From NCBI GenBank assembly GCA_039619475.1, contig CM077115.1, positions 139,264,172-139,328,171 on the forward strand: 64,000 bases of DNA, written 5' to 3'. Made by a program: the position numbers and the translations under genes. Shown piece after piece: positions 10,918-21,029 of this stretch. How positions within the stretch are numbered: the first letter of the stretch is position 1; the number at the start of each line of letters is the position of its first letter. The notes under the pieces are model-generated. The model ran no database searches and was not told the DNA's origin. It worked only from the letters and a program-made list of their open reading frames with translations. This DNA is from Icerya purchasi (lineage: Eukaryota > Arthropoda > Insecta > Hemiptera > Monophlebidae).

Positions 10918-11335
10918 ATGAGCTCGTTCAGTGGGAGCCGCCCGGCGGCCTCCGCCAAGGATGCTAAAGCCAGCAAAGGCATGTCGCTCAACCTAATGGA
11001 GGTTGACGTTGCTGCTAAGCGTAAACTCTCCGGTCCCCTCTCGCCGTCTTCGACTTTACCTAACAAGGATCTGCGGCTTTCTCAGCCTGATCTTCCTAAT
11101 CTGGTTAGTTTACCAAATTCTAATAGCGTTAAAGCCATTGAAAACTGTAATATAGATTCCCATAATATTACTAATATTAATAAGAATAATATCAACCAAA
11201 GCCAAAACTCGACCTCTTCCACCTCCAATTATAATACAAACGACAACAATACTAAAAAGAAAAATAACAATAATAATAGCAATGGCAATAAAAATAACAA
11301 TAACAACATTAACAACAATAATTGTAATAATAATT

Positions 11336-11432
<97 letters not shown>

Positions 11433-12828
11433 CCAAAATAGTAGTAGTAGTAACAATAATAGTACCAATACTGATAATGATAATACTACTAATAGTAATA
11501 GTAATGATAATAACAGTAATGACAATGTTAATGATAATAATAATGGCATTAATAGTAATAACAACACCAGCAATAATAATATCACTGGTAATGATAATAC
11601 CGTTAATATCTCTGAAAATCTCTGCAGCGATCAGGGCATTTTTCCTCCAGACCACCCAGGTCCCTTTTCAATTCTTGTTGAAAATTCATCCCCTGATAAG
11701 AATATTGGATACTTTCATCCGCTAGCCTTGGCTAGATTAATCAACAAAATTTCTACCTCTTTTTCAGATATTGTCCCACAGGGTAAAGGGCGTATCTCTG
11801 TTTTGTTCCCCTCTGCCTCTTCCGCTAATGAATTCCTGTCTAAGACTCCCTTCTTTAAATCCCATAATCTTAACGCATTTATCCCGCATAATGCGTTATA
11901 TAGGATTGGAGTTATAACCGGTGTCCATCCTTCCTTTCCATTGGAAGACATCAAAGAAGGACTTGTATCCTCTATTCCGGTCATTTCATTACGACGTATT
12001 CTCCGCTCTTCAGAAGGTTCTAAAATTCCGACTAGAAGTGTCGAACTGAAATTCGCCAAATCCTACCTCCCTCAATTCGTATCCATATATGGACTTCGCT
12101 TCTCAGTCTCTCCTAGCATTCGTTCTCCCACCCAGTGTTCCAATTGTTCTCTTTTCGGACATATTGCACGCAATTGTCGCAGCTCCCACTCCATCTGCTC
12201 CCATTGTGCATCCAAACACTCCTTCTCGGAATGCCCCAATCTACAGGAACTTCCTTTCTGTCGCAACTGTAAAGGTTCCCATGTTTCCTCAGATCGTCGC
12301 TGTCCAGAGTGGCAAAGACAAAAAGATATAAAAAGGATCATGGCCTTTGAAAATATCTCTTTCCATGAAGCCGTCAAGATCAAATCGTCTAATTCTGTAA
12401 CTCAAGCCTTTTCATATGCCAACCGGGCTGCAGCCCCCATTCCTTCTCAAAACATGTCCATCAACTCTTCTAAGGTTCCCTCTCTTCCTCGTCCAAAATC
12501 TCCAACATTCCATAAATTTCACAAGTCTAAACCGCATCATAAACCGCTCCCCCAATTTCCTTCTATCCCTTCTTATCACCCTCATTCACCCTCAGTTGGA
12601 TGGGCTCTAAATAAAGTGTCTTCCCCCTCTTTTAATCCACTCTTGCCTGCTTGTCCCTCATCTGTTCCTCTTTCCAACACTTCGCCTTCTCCCACAGAGT
12701 TCACTTCAACCATCTCCAGTCTCTCTGCTGCTATTATGGAGCTTCTTGCATCTTACAATATACCTTCGTCCTCTTCTTTCATCGACAGTCTTTCATCCTT
12801 GTTGTCTAACAGCGTTAACTTCAAATAA
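10918..12828 (+). CDS. I-type retrotransposon ORF1, gag-like nucleic-acid-binding protein
   Basis: 636 aa. An N-terminal basic/serine-rich part is followed by a very Asn-rich stretch (about residues 85-230) with 32 consecutive Asn at about 141-172. From about 236 comes a folded part (PGPFSILVEN..., a G-KGRISVLFPS strand, RIGVITGVHPSFPLEDI) resembling the RRM-like region of I/Jockey ORF1. Then come three zinc knuckles from C407: CSNCSLFGHIARNC, CSHCASKHSFSEC and CRNCKGSHVSSDRRC. These lead into CPEWQRQKDIKRIMAFENIS, the usual post-knuckle helix. The C-terminus is Pro/Ser-rich. The protein should coat element RNA and form the RNP. The start ATG is the first in frame after the 5' UTR. ORF1 and ORF2 are in the same frame, separated by stops. 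Confidence 0.92.
11338..11427 (+). repeat. (AAT)30 microsatellite inside ORF1
   Basis: Thirty consecutive AAT triplets in frame as Asn codons, surrounded by further AAT/AAC-rich sequence. An expanded simple repeat inside an otherwise intact coding region keeps the frame because its unit is 3 bp. Confidence 0.97.
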
Positions 12829-12988
12829 TTCAACCTATTTTTGTTTCTCTTGTTTTCTACTTCCTTTATTTTTTTTTTATTTTTTTTTTTTATTTTTCTT
12901 CTTTTTCTCCTTCTACCCTTCAATACCCTTCTTCTTCTTTCTGTATTTCTTACAGTTCAGTACAATTGCTTACTTGCACGCTTTACAT

Positions 12989-13300
12989 ATGGAATTTTCC
13001 ACGCTACGGTTCATTCCAGAAAATTATCATCTCGTTGGTGATGGCGTTAAGCAGAAGGAGGCCTACAAACTGGTCCTACACCAGTTCGTGCAGGTTATTC
13101 TATTCTTGCTTTCGCTCACTCTGTTCCGAATTTGGCCGCAATTAAACTTGAAGGTTGCTAAACTGGCACATAACCAAGATTCCGCGAGCCCATTTTTTTT
13201 TTTCTTTCATCGCCTTAAATTATTTTTATTGTTACGATTCCATTCCTCCTTGCATTCCTTTTCCTATAACACTCATTCCTTACCTTTCTCCACCTCCTAA
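12989..13300 (+). CDS. Candidate small ORF in the ORF1-ORF2 linker
   Basis: Reading in +1 relative to ORF1/ORF2, a frame stays open from within the end of ORF1 (12746) to a TAA at 13298-13300, 5 nt before the ORF2 ATG. Its first ATG at 12989 would give about 103 aa, with a hydrophobic stretch (QVILFLLSLTLF) and a Ser/Leu/Phe-rich end. Two explanations compete: the frame may simply lack stops because much of it is pyrimidine-rich, or it may carry ribosomes down to the ORF2 start for termination-reinitiation. I recognise no homologue; existence as a protein is unproven. Confidence 0.3.
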   Translation: MEFSTLRFIPENYHLVGDGVKQKEAYKLVLHQFVQVILFLLSLTLFRIWPQLNLKVAKLAHNQDSASPFFFFFHRLKLFLLLRFHSSLHSFSYNTHSLPFSTS

Positions 13301-13305
13301 ACCAC

Positions 13306-16300
13306 ATGTCTCAGAATAATTCTTTAAATATTCTTCAGTGGAACTGTCGTAGCATACATGCAAATAAACAAGCGTTAGAGGGGCTATTAGACCTCTACAA
13401 CATTCAAGTAGCATTGTTGTCTGAAACTTGGTTAAAATCCACTTCAAAAATCCACTTCAAAGACTTCTTCATAGTACGTTCTGATCGTGTAGACGGGTAT
13501 GGTGGAGTGGCTATTCTTGTTAGAAACGACTTACCATACCAGTCGCACAGTATTTCCTTCCTTCCTCCTCCTTATCCTAATCTCCCTAATATGGCACATA
13601 TTTCTCTATCAAATCTCCTTCCTACCCCTATTCACATCGCTTGTGTGTACAATCCACCAAATTCTAGTCTTGCTCAGCTTCCCCTTCACCCATTCCTTTC
13701 GACTCTTTCAAATCCATTCATCATTGGGGGTGATTGGAATGCCCATTCTCCACTCTGGGGCTGCTCTGGTCACGACAGCAATGGCTCTATCCTTGAAAAC
13801 TTCATCCTAAATCATAACCTCTTCCTCCTTAATGATTCTTCTCCTACCTGCTTCAAAAACCCTTCATCTCCTAGTGCAGTCGATCTTTCTTTCTCTTCTC
13901 CCAATTTTGGTCTAAACTGCTCTTGGAGAACTCTTGATGGTACTTTTGGCAGTGATCACTCTCCTATTGTTCTAACTCTTAATGACGTCCTACCTCCTTC
14001 ATGCTTCAAACCTCTTCATTCTCCTCATTGGCTTCTCTCCAAAACTGATTGGGGCAAATTTCGTTCTTTAGTCGATTCCTCTCTCTCTCCTATTCAAGCT
14101 GATTCCGATCCTCTATCTCAATACAACCTTTTCACCCAGTCTCTCTATTCTGCTCTTTCCCTCTCATCCCCTCCCTTCCCTTCTAATAACTGTCATAAAA
14201 CTTCTGCTGCCTCCTCACTCTGGTGGAATGACGAGTGTAAAGCAGCCTTCAGGAAGAGTACCGACACTTTTAGAACTTTTCGCTCCTGCTCTTCTATGTC
14301 TAACTTCCTAGCTCACAAAGAAGCTAACGCTAGAGCCCGTAGCATCCTAAAGGCTGCCAAGAGGAATTCTTGGAGAAGTTTCTGTTCCTCATTTTCTAGA
14401 GATACGCCCTTCTCTCAAATTTGGAAGTTAGCTAGGGCCTTTAGATTTCCCTCCTCCGAGCGCCCTCTTCATTCTACTCCTGCGTTGCCACATCTTCATT
14501 CCTTTTTGGACTTTATCTCGCCCGCTTATGTTCCTTCTCTTGAAGAAATTAGTTCCCCCTCTTACTACTCTACCTCTGAAGACCATTTTCTTTCCTCTCC
14601 TTTTCGTTACGATGAGCTCCTATCCGTTCTTAACAAATCCACTAACTCCACCCCCGGACTAGATGGCCTCTCATATCCAATCCTTAAAAATCTCTCCTCT
14701 TCCTCGTTGCATTCTCTCTTAGCTATCTATAACTCCTTTCTAATCTCTGGTCACACTCCTAAATCCTGGAATGATTTTATAATCATTCCTATTCCTAAAA
14801 GAAACCAGTCTTCTTTCCGACCTATCTCCCTCGCCTCTTGTCTTCGAAAACTTTTCGAAGGCTTAATCAACAATCGTTTAGTCTGGTGGCTGGAGCATAA
14901 CAATCTCCTCCCTCCCAATATGTTTGGTTTTCGCCCTGGTCTTGGTCCAATCGACTGCATTAGTACCTTTCTATCGGACATCTACAAATCATTCCTAGAT
15001 AGAAAGTTTACTATTGCCACATTCGTCGACGTCGCATCTGCGTTTGATAATGTTCATCTTCCTTCACTGGCTTCTAAGCTCATTTCCCTCAATATTCCTC
15101 CTATTCTCGTTACCATTATTCTTAATCTGTTCCAAAATAGATCTCTTTTTCTTTCTGTTCCCTCCTTTTCAACAATCAGACGTTGTTACCGCGGCTTGCC
15201 TCAGGGTTCCTGTCTTAGTCCTTCTCTTTTTAATATTTATCTCCTTGATATCGCTGCTCTTCGCATTCCTTCTTCTTCTCTCCTTTTTGCGGATGATATC
15301 CTTATCTACTCCACTTCAGACGTGCTAGCTACAGCTAACGAGGAGATTAATTGTTCTCTATCAGTCCTCAGTAGTTCCCTCTCCAGTGCTTTTCTTTCTC
15401 TTTCTCCTTCCAAGTCTTCTTCTATTATTTTCTCCCTCCGCCCATATAATCGTGCTCTGGTAAACATCATCTCCTCCAACTATCCTATTCCTATTGTTAA
15501 TTCCATATGCTATCTTGGTCTTTTCCTAAACAGTCGACTCTCTTTCCAAGAACATATCGAGTACCTTTATATATCTTGTCTTAAGAGACTAAATCTCCTG
15601 AAAGCCTTATGTCCTCTCAAGTGGGGCGGTGATCCATATATTCTCATAATTCTCTACAAATCCATCATTCGTTCCAAACTAGACTACTGTTCCTTCTTAT
15701 ACGGCAATGCCTCAAACTCCCTCCTGCGCAAACTTGATAGAATCCAAAACTCCTGTCTTCGGCTCTGCATTGGAGCCCTAAAGTCTTCTCCCATTCCTGC
15801 CATTTTGTCTGAATCTAATATTAAACCCCTGTTTATCCGCAGATCTCTGCTTGGTTACCGTTTTCTAATTAAACGCCTCCCGATCTCTTCATCTAAACTT
15901 ATTTCTTCCTATCTGTATATCAATGAACACTGGCGCTTCGTTCCTCACAAAATCCCGGTTCTTGCGCACATAGCTGCTCGGGTCTCTAAGTTCTCTCCTT
16001 ATGTCTTTTCCCGCAATAAGCTTCCTTACTTTTCTTTTGATTTCAATAGTACATGCCTTCCCGTCTCATTCTCCTCTCTTCCTCTTCGTGCTAACTCCAC
16101 TCCTCAGAGCACAGTGGTCAGAGAATATGTCCACATATTAAATTCTTCATTTCCCCGTCATGTAAAAATTTTCACTGATGGTTCCAAAAATGATTGCGGG
16201 GTGGGCGGTGCTTTTACAGCCCCCTCGCTTAATCACTCGGAATCCTTCAAACTTCCTTCCTTTTGTTCCATTTTTTCTGCTGAAGCAGTCTCCATTCTCC

Positions 16301-17049
16301 GTGCTGTCTCCTTTATTTCCTCTTCAAGAGGGATCTGTAAGTTTCTCATTATTACTGATTCCAAATCCGTGCTGCAAGCTATCTCTTCTCCTCCTTCCCA
16401 CTCGACTAATGACATTATTCTTTCTGTTCGTGCCTCTATCTCCAACTTGCGCTTAGCACGTTCTATCCTTATTGACTTTTTATGGGTTCCTGGCCACTCT
16501 GGCATTGAAGGCAACGAAGCAGCTGACTTCCTAGCTCGCTCAGCGTCTCTCAATGGTCCATTCCTTCCGCATTTTCCTGCCTCAGACATCCTTTTCCTCT
16601 CCGCAAGTCTCCATACCAGACTGTGGGTTGATAACTACCCTTCCTTTTTTGCCAATCGCTCATCTTTCTACCTCCTCCTACAGCCTACTCCCAATTCACA
16701 GCCTTGGTACCAATTTCTTCCTTTTTCTCGGCGCTCGGCTATTGTTTCTTTAATCAGACTGAGACTTGGCCATTCCCTCCTTCCCTTTTCTCGTTTTTCT
16801 TTTTCTCTTTCACCTTCTCCCTTTTGCCCTCTCCACTCAACTGATCCTCCCTTTATATGTGACCCCAACCATATCCTTTTCGAATGCTCTGCTCTTTTTC
16901 CTCAGTGCTCTCATCTATACGCCGAACTTTTGGCGTTAGATCTTCCTACCCCTTTCAATGCTTCCTTTATCCTTTCCTTCCCATCTCCAGCCGTTGTTCC
17001 CCTCCTTCTTTCCTTTATACTTTCTATCTCCGATCGCCTCAGAATCTGA
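13306..17049 (+). CDS. I-type retrotransposon ORF2: endonuclease, reverse transcriptase, RNase H
   Basis: 1247 aa. An APE-type endonuclease is at about 1-225: LQWNCRS (10-16), SETWL with E40, GDWNAHSPLWG with D143/N145, and SDHSP. RT is at about 430-720: GLDGLSYPILK, FRPISLASCLRKLFEGLI, FVDVASAFD with D575, LPQGSCLSPSLFNIYL, and FADD with D663/D664, followed by YLGLFLNSRL and a thumb. RNase H is at about 950-1080 with D958 (TDGS), E993 (SAEA), D1018 (TDSKS), H1064 (PGHSG) and D1074. A C-terminal CDPNHILFEC zinc finger follows. It would nick target DNA and copy element RNA by target-primed reverse transcription. The start was chosen as the first ATG before QWNCRS, 5 nt after the stop of the linker frame. 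Confidence 0.95.
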   Translation: MSQNNSLNILQWNCRSIHANKQALEGLLDLYNIQVALLSETWLKSTSKIHFKDFFIVRSDRVDGYGGVAILVRNDLPYQSHSISFLPPPYPNLPNMAHISLSNLLPTPIHIACVYNPPNSSLAQLPLHPFLSTLSNPFIIGGDWNAHSPLWGCSGHDSNGSILENFILNHNLFLLNDSSPTCFKNPSSPSAVDLSFSSPNFGLNCSWRTLDGTFGSDHSPIVLTLNDVLPPSCFKPLHSPHWLLSKTDWGKFRSLVDSSLSPIQADSDPLSQYNLFTQSLYSALSLSSPPFPSNNCHKTSAASSLWWNDECKAAFRKSTDTFRTFRSCSSMSNFLAHKEANARARSILKAAKRNSWRSFCSSFSRDTPFSQIWKLARAFRFPSSERPLHSTPALPHLHSFLDFISPAYVPSLEEISSPSYYSTSEDHFLSSPFRYDELLSVLNKSTNSTPGLDGLSYPILKNLSSSSLHSLLAIYNSFLISGHTPKSWNDFIIIPIPKRNQSSFRPISLASCLRKLFEGLINNRLVWWLEHNNLLPPNMFGFRPGLGPIDCISTFLSDIYKSFLDRKFTIATFVDVASAFDNVHLPSLASKLISLNIPPILVTIILNLFQNRSLFLSVPSFSTIRRCYRGLPQGSCLSPSLFNIYLLDIAALRIPSSSLLFADDILIYSTSDVLATANEEINCSLSVLSSSLSSAFLSLSPSKSSSIIFSLRPYNRALVNIISSNYPIPIVNSICYLGLFLNSRLSFQEHIEYLYISCLKRLNLLKALCPLKWGGDPYILIILYKSIIRSKLDYCSFLYGNASNSLLRKLDRIQNSCLRLCIGALKSSPIPAILSESNIKPLFIRRSLLGYRFLIKRLPISSSKLISSYLYINEHWRFVPHKIPVLAHIAARVSKFSPYVFSRNKLPYFSFDFNSTCLPVSFSSLPLRANSTPQSTVVREYVHILNSSFPRHVKIFTDGSKNDCGVGGAFTAPSLNHSESFKLPSFCSIFSAEAVSILRAVSFISSSRGICKFLIITDSKSVLQAISSPPSHSTNDIILSVRASISNLRLARSILIDFLWVPGHSGIEGNEAADFLARSASLNGPFLPHFPASDILFLSASLHTRLWVDNYPSFFANRSSFYLLLQPTPNSQPWYQFLPFSRRSAIVSLIRLRLGHSLLPFSRFSFSLSPSPFCPLHSTDPPFICDPNHILFECSALFPQCSHLYAELLALDLPTPFNASFILSFPSPAVVPLLLSFILSISDRLRI

Positions 17050-17126
17050 GTAGGTGATCTAGGTCCATGTAGTTGGGTCAGTGTTAACACCGAGCCCATT
17101 TAAAAAAAAAAAAAAAAAAAAAAAAA

Positions 17127-17138
17127 ATCTTCGAAATT
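17127..17138. repeat. Target-site duplication, right
   Basis: Second copy of ATCTTCGAAATT, abutting the 26-nt poly(A) at 17102-17127. Confidence 0.9.
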
Positions 17139-18953
17139 CATCTTTGGGCGCGTATTGCAAATTACGGCTGTTATTGCGGGGAGATTCATTCGCAGTCAAG
17201 GAATTTTAAAATATGCTGGTTATAACATTTTTTAAAAAGTAAAAAAAAAGAAAAGAAGTTAATAGAATTAGCTCGTTGGTAAAATTAATTTTATTTCAAA
17301 GAAATTGTGTAACATATGTACCCACACAATTACGGACACTGGAACTGGTCTATGCTTCGTGTCTCTTTCTGAGTAATTAGTATCTAAAGATGCAGCTTAA
17401 CGTATAAGAAAAATAAACGGTTTAATAATGTTGTATTTAAAAAACCGCGGTAAAAAATTTTTAAAACAAAATGAAATCCATTATTCATTTTGCACCACTC
17501 TCCAAATTAAGTTAATTAGTAGCAGCTTTTGTATTACTAATTAAATAAAAAGTATTACAAGGGTTTGTAAATTATGAATATATATATATATATATATATA
17601 TTTAAATTGCACAAACTGAAATTTAAAACATTTAAATACATTTAAATCACGCGCGCATTTATTCCCTTTTGGAATAAAACATGGTACAGTTTGTCATCTA
17701 TCCGTTATAAAGTAAATGTCATCTCTAACACCGTCATTTTAAAAACTTTTATCAATTTCATATCGATACTATTATTATCGATGGCTGTCCGAATATTGAA
17801 GGAAAAAAAACAAATTAACACTACTACAATTAAATCCAGATTTAGAAGAAACTATTTTTAATTTATATATTTTATAATATTTCTAAATTTAAACTTTTTC
17901 TATGAAAAATGTATAGAAAAACTATAAATTTTTGCTCGCGTGATAAAAATTGTATTTTGAAAAAAAGGGAGTGACATTGAGAACATATATGTTTACATTA
18001 AGAGGCATATTAAAAAAAAACATAATACATATCTTGAATCTAAAGTATAGGGATGATGATACAACGTAAGTACTGTTTTAGGGTATTTTTTCTCGCAAGT
18101 AGCGATATTCTCATTAAGCTTTATGTTTTTTCTCTTCTTTTCTGCAGCAATGTACTTACGGTGGCTAGGTCGAAAATTCCCAGCTTTTTAATACTAAATT
18201 AACAAGCAAAGTTAAATTTACTGATTACAATGATAACTTCCACTTAAAATGCAACCAATTAAAATAAATAAGTAAACAAGATTAATTATAGGATTTTTAT
18301 AAAGGCGAACGTAAATTTATTAATGAAGAGCTAAATATTAAGCTGACGGTTAAATAGAGGGGAAAATGTAAATGAATTGATTATTTGAGAAATTCCGCGA
18401 ATTAGGAAAAAAATAAATTTGCGGGGGTTGGAACTATTTCTTTGGAAGCTGGAAAATAGGATTAATCTAGCTGTGTTATTCAAATAACAGAAAGACGAGA
18501 TGGGAAAACAAATTTTTAATTTACTAAAAAATGCTACATCGTTTGATAAATGCCAAGAATATTGTGGCAATGTGATGAATTTTATTCGATTTATTTATCC
18601 GCTCATTGAGAGTTTTATTTTTAAATCTTTTTTTCTTTTTCTTTTTTTTTTTTTTTAAATAAACGATTACAAAAAAAAAGGGATAGGGGATATCTAGAAA
18701 CGCACAACAGACGAGAATTTTTAGCATTTAATATTTTTCTTTTACTAAATTTTTATTCATTGTGTCGACTAGGAAAATAACCTTTCGCGTTAAGTATTAA
18801 CGAAATTAAAGAGACTAATTTCAAGTATTTTTATAATATGACACGGGTGCTGAGAATATGCCGGACTATAAAGAAATAATAAAAAGTAGTTCTCTACATC
18901 GAATTAGAATCAAATTGGAAATAACTTTTTAAATAATCACAAGATATAGTCGT
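17139..18953. other. AT-rich sequence, no supported gene
   Basis: Very AT-rich, with (TA)n at about 17577-17600 and T/A homopolymers near 18630-18656. No coding signal or recognisable repeat family. Confidence 0.6.
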
Positions 18954-18962
18954 ATTTAAATA

Positions 18963-19078
18963 ATATTTATATAGTCACCGCCGAGATGGTGTTTCGGGAA
19001 CATAGTCCCATATTTATGGTACATACCATGAATGACTATATTCCGGATCACCATCTCATCGGTGACTATATAAATATG
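18963..19078. mobile_element. Palindromic MITE with 9-bp target-site duplication
   Basis: Arms of about 50 nt fold on each other. The left begins ATATTTATATAGTCACCG and continues GAGATGGTG; the right ends with the complement (CACCATCTC...CGGTGACTATATAAATAT). The turn is at TATGGTACATACCAT. ATTTAAATA occurs immediately outside both ends (18954-18962 and 19079-19087). The palindrome with a 9-bp duplication (8 bp if the first A is discounted) fits a foldback MITE, compatible with Mutator-like or hAT parents. The size, about 116 nt, is also that of a microRNA precursor hairpin. Confidence 0.8.
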
Positions 19079-19087
19079 ATTTAAATA

Positions 19088-19763
19088 TATCTTCTGATTA
19101 AGTTGATTTAAAAAGTTATCTCCAATTTCTACAATTTTGACAGAAACAGTCATGAATAACCAAATATCTGAACCCTGTTTGTACTGAAATAAAATCAGTC
19201 GCAAATTAAGCGTTCTGGATATCTTACGGGACTTGCATTGGTTGAAAATCGTGAAATTGATCACTATGAGCGGCTCGAAATTTTGAACTTCAAGCCTTTA
19301 TTTAATAGAAAATATGGTATATTCTGTGTGCGGACTATAACGAAGGAGGGGATCGCATTCGGGAAAGCACCGTTAAAAGGACAGACTAAAGAGAAATAAG
19401 TGTCGGAAAAGATGGAGTGTGAAGAAAGAACGATAATACTTGAATAGGGGCATGAAAACAGACGCCGCTACTTTTTTAATGAACACAAGGCCGTAATTTT
19501 TGATATCGTAGGATGTAACCGAAAATAGGCAAGACATCTTGCACCATACTTGATTCCGTTAAGGATCAAAGTTGATCGGTAATTTCGGATATATAAAAGT
19601 ATAGAACGGTACTTTATAACACGGGAGGAGAAAAATGTTAGAATCAAATTAATTTCCTGTCATACGAGAAACCTCCTTACATGTTATAGTTTACAGTGAA
19701 GATACTGTTGAAATATGAGAAGAAAATGAGAAACGAATCAACTCTTATTAAAATCGAAGCAGT
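19088..19763. other. No supported gene
   Basis: Mixed AT-rich sequence with no recognised repeat. It may belong to whatever element or gene supplied the short frame at 19764-19997. Confidence 0.5.
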
Positions 19764-19997
19764 ATGTTTTCGAAGGATGAAAAAATTGCTACAGAGCAAT
19801 TTTTTTATAACACGATTGAGCTGTGTGCGAATCACAAAAAGAAGATACTTAAGTTGTCCATAAAGAATCTCGCGACGATGTGTCTGGCTGAATGCATTCG
19901 GCGAAATTGTTTCGATATCCCGACTCTTGGTACAATCTCAGAAGGCAATTTTAATTTTTACGGATTGCAATTCTGCGGGCTCCCTAAAAATTATTAG
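19764..19997 (+). CDS. Short open frame with a weakly SOCS-box-like end
   Basis: 77 codons from ATG to TAG. The second half (LKLSIKNLATMCLAECIRRN, then IPTLG... and ending GLPKNY) has the rhythm of a SOCS box, with hydrophobic L-x3-L/C-x3-I/R helix positions and a Pro/Leu ending. No ankyrin, WD or SH2 domain is seen upstream. It could be a terminal exon, a decayed gene or chance. I do not recognise a specific protein. Confidence 0.25.
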   Translation: MFSKDEKIATEQFFYNTIELCANHKKKILKLSIKNLATMCLAECIRRNCFDIPTLGTISEGNFNFYGLQFCGLPKNY

Positions 19998-21029
19998 AGG
20001 TTGGTTATATTTTTCATGCCCATTCATTATTAGTTCTGATGGATGTTTATCAAGAGAAAGGAGTCCTTAAGGCGCTGTGCACCATCAGCGCGACAGTATT
20101 ATGAGCCCTCAGATTCGCGGCCGTCCATTTTCAGAAATTTTTGCGTATGCATCGAAACCCATACGAATGCCATACTATTTCCTCTCTGATCCAGTAATAG
20201 GAAAGTCTTTTGTGATTCTTATTCGATTTATCAGACTATAATATTTTGTAAAATATGCCTGTTTTGTAATTACCGATCTCAAAAGTGGAAGAAGATGCTG
20301 AAGATATTTTCATCAGGAAAAGCCTCTTTGATGTACGTATATGCGTTTGAGAAGTTGCTGCAGTTATTAATTATATTTATAATGCTATGTTTGATATCTT
20401 CTGGCAAGAATTGATCATTTTTATAATTTAATAAAGACGTATTGATATTTACCGGGTGATTTTTGCTGTGGAATAAGGTGCACAGTCGTAATTTTATTTG
20501 GGGTCAAAAGAAAAAGCAGGAATAAGGCGATGTACAAGTTTATTTGCTAATCGATTACGACACACTATGATAGATGTATAATACGGTCGAATGTATTGTA
20601 AAGACAGGAAATCGCTAATGTACATAAGCTGCTGCGGGATGAGATGCTTTTTGATCGGGTCGGAGGGTTTTCAGAACGTGGTTATTTGTCGAAGAGACAC
20701 CTGGCAAGTATAGTTTATTTTGCTAAGTACTACTACTGATTTATATGTAATATTAGTTTCATTATTTTATTAACTGTTTAACAGATGGAGTGTATAAATT
20801 CCTTGCATATATAATTAACTCCTGGTCGGATAAACGCAAAAGGCTGCGATATAAAATTTCGTTAGGTTTTCACGTGAAACGCTAAATATGTAAACGAAGC
20901 AACTACAAAAACCTTTAAATTTTAGCCTTCCCGACTTTTCACATACACTTTTCGGAGACTTGAGTTCGAAGAGACTGCTAAAAATATCGCGTAGATGATA
21001 CACCTTCATCTGTGAGCTGAAACTGAACT
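19998..21029. other. No supported gene
   Basis: Several short broken frames and no recognisable domain. It may be decayed coding sequence connected to the preceding frame, but nothing supports a name. Confidence 0.5.

Larger units (their letters stand above)
10680..17127 (+). mobile_element. Full-length, apparently intact I-superfamily non-LTR retrotransposon
   Basis: About 6.45 kb: a roughly 240-nt 5' UTR starting TGATTGTTGTAATTAAAG, ORF1 (10918-12828), a 477-nt linker, ORF2 (13306-17049), a short 3' UTR (17050-17101) and a poly(A) of 26 nt. Identical 12-bp duplications flank it. Both ORFs are open from end to end and catalytic residues are present, so this copy is young and could be mobile. 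Placement in the I superfamily (I or a sister clade) rests on three CCHC knuckles in ORF1 and an RNase H domain after RT. Jockey elements lack RNase H. No promoter motif is evident. Confidence 0.93.

Noticed and set aside
10679..10921. Leader ORF whose stop overlaps the ORF1 ATG (ATGA)
   Set aside because: It has no ATG near its start (TTG only) and is a hydrophobic translation of a T-rich 5' UTR; no evidence of use.
11110..11725. Long open frames reading poly-Ile or poly-Leu on either strand
   Set aside because: They are shadows of the (AAT)n tract in ORF1; trinucleotide repeats stay open in most frames.
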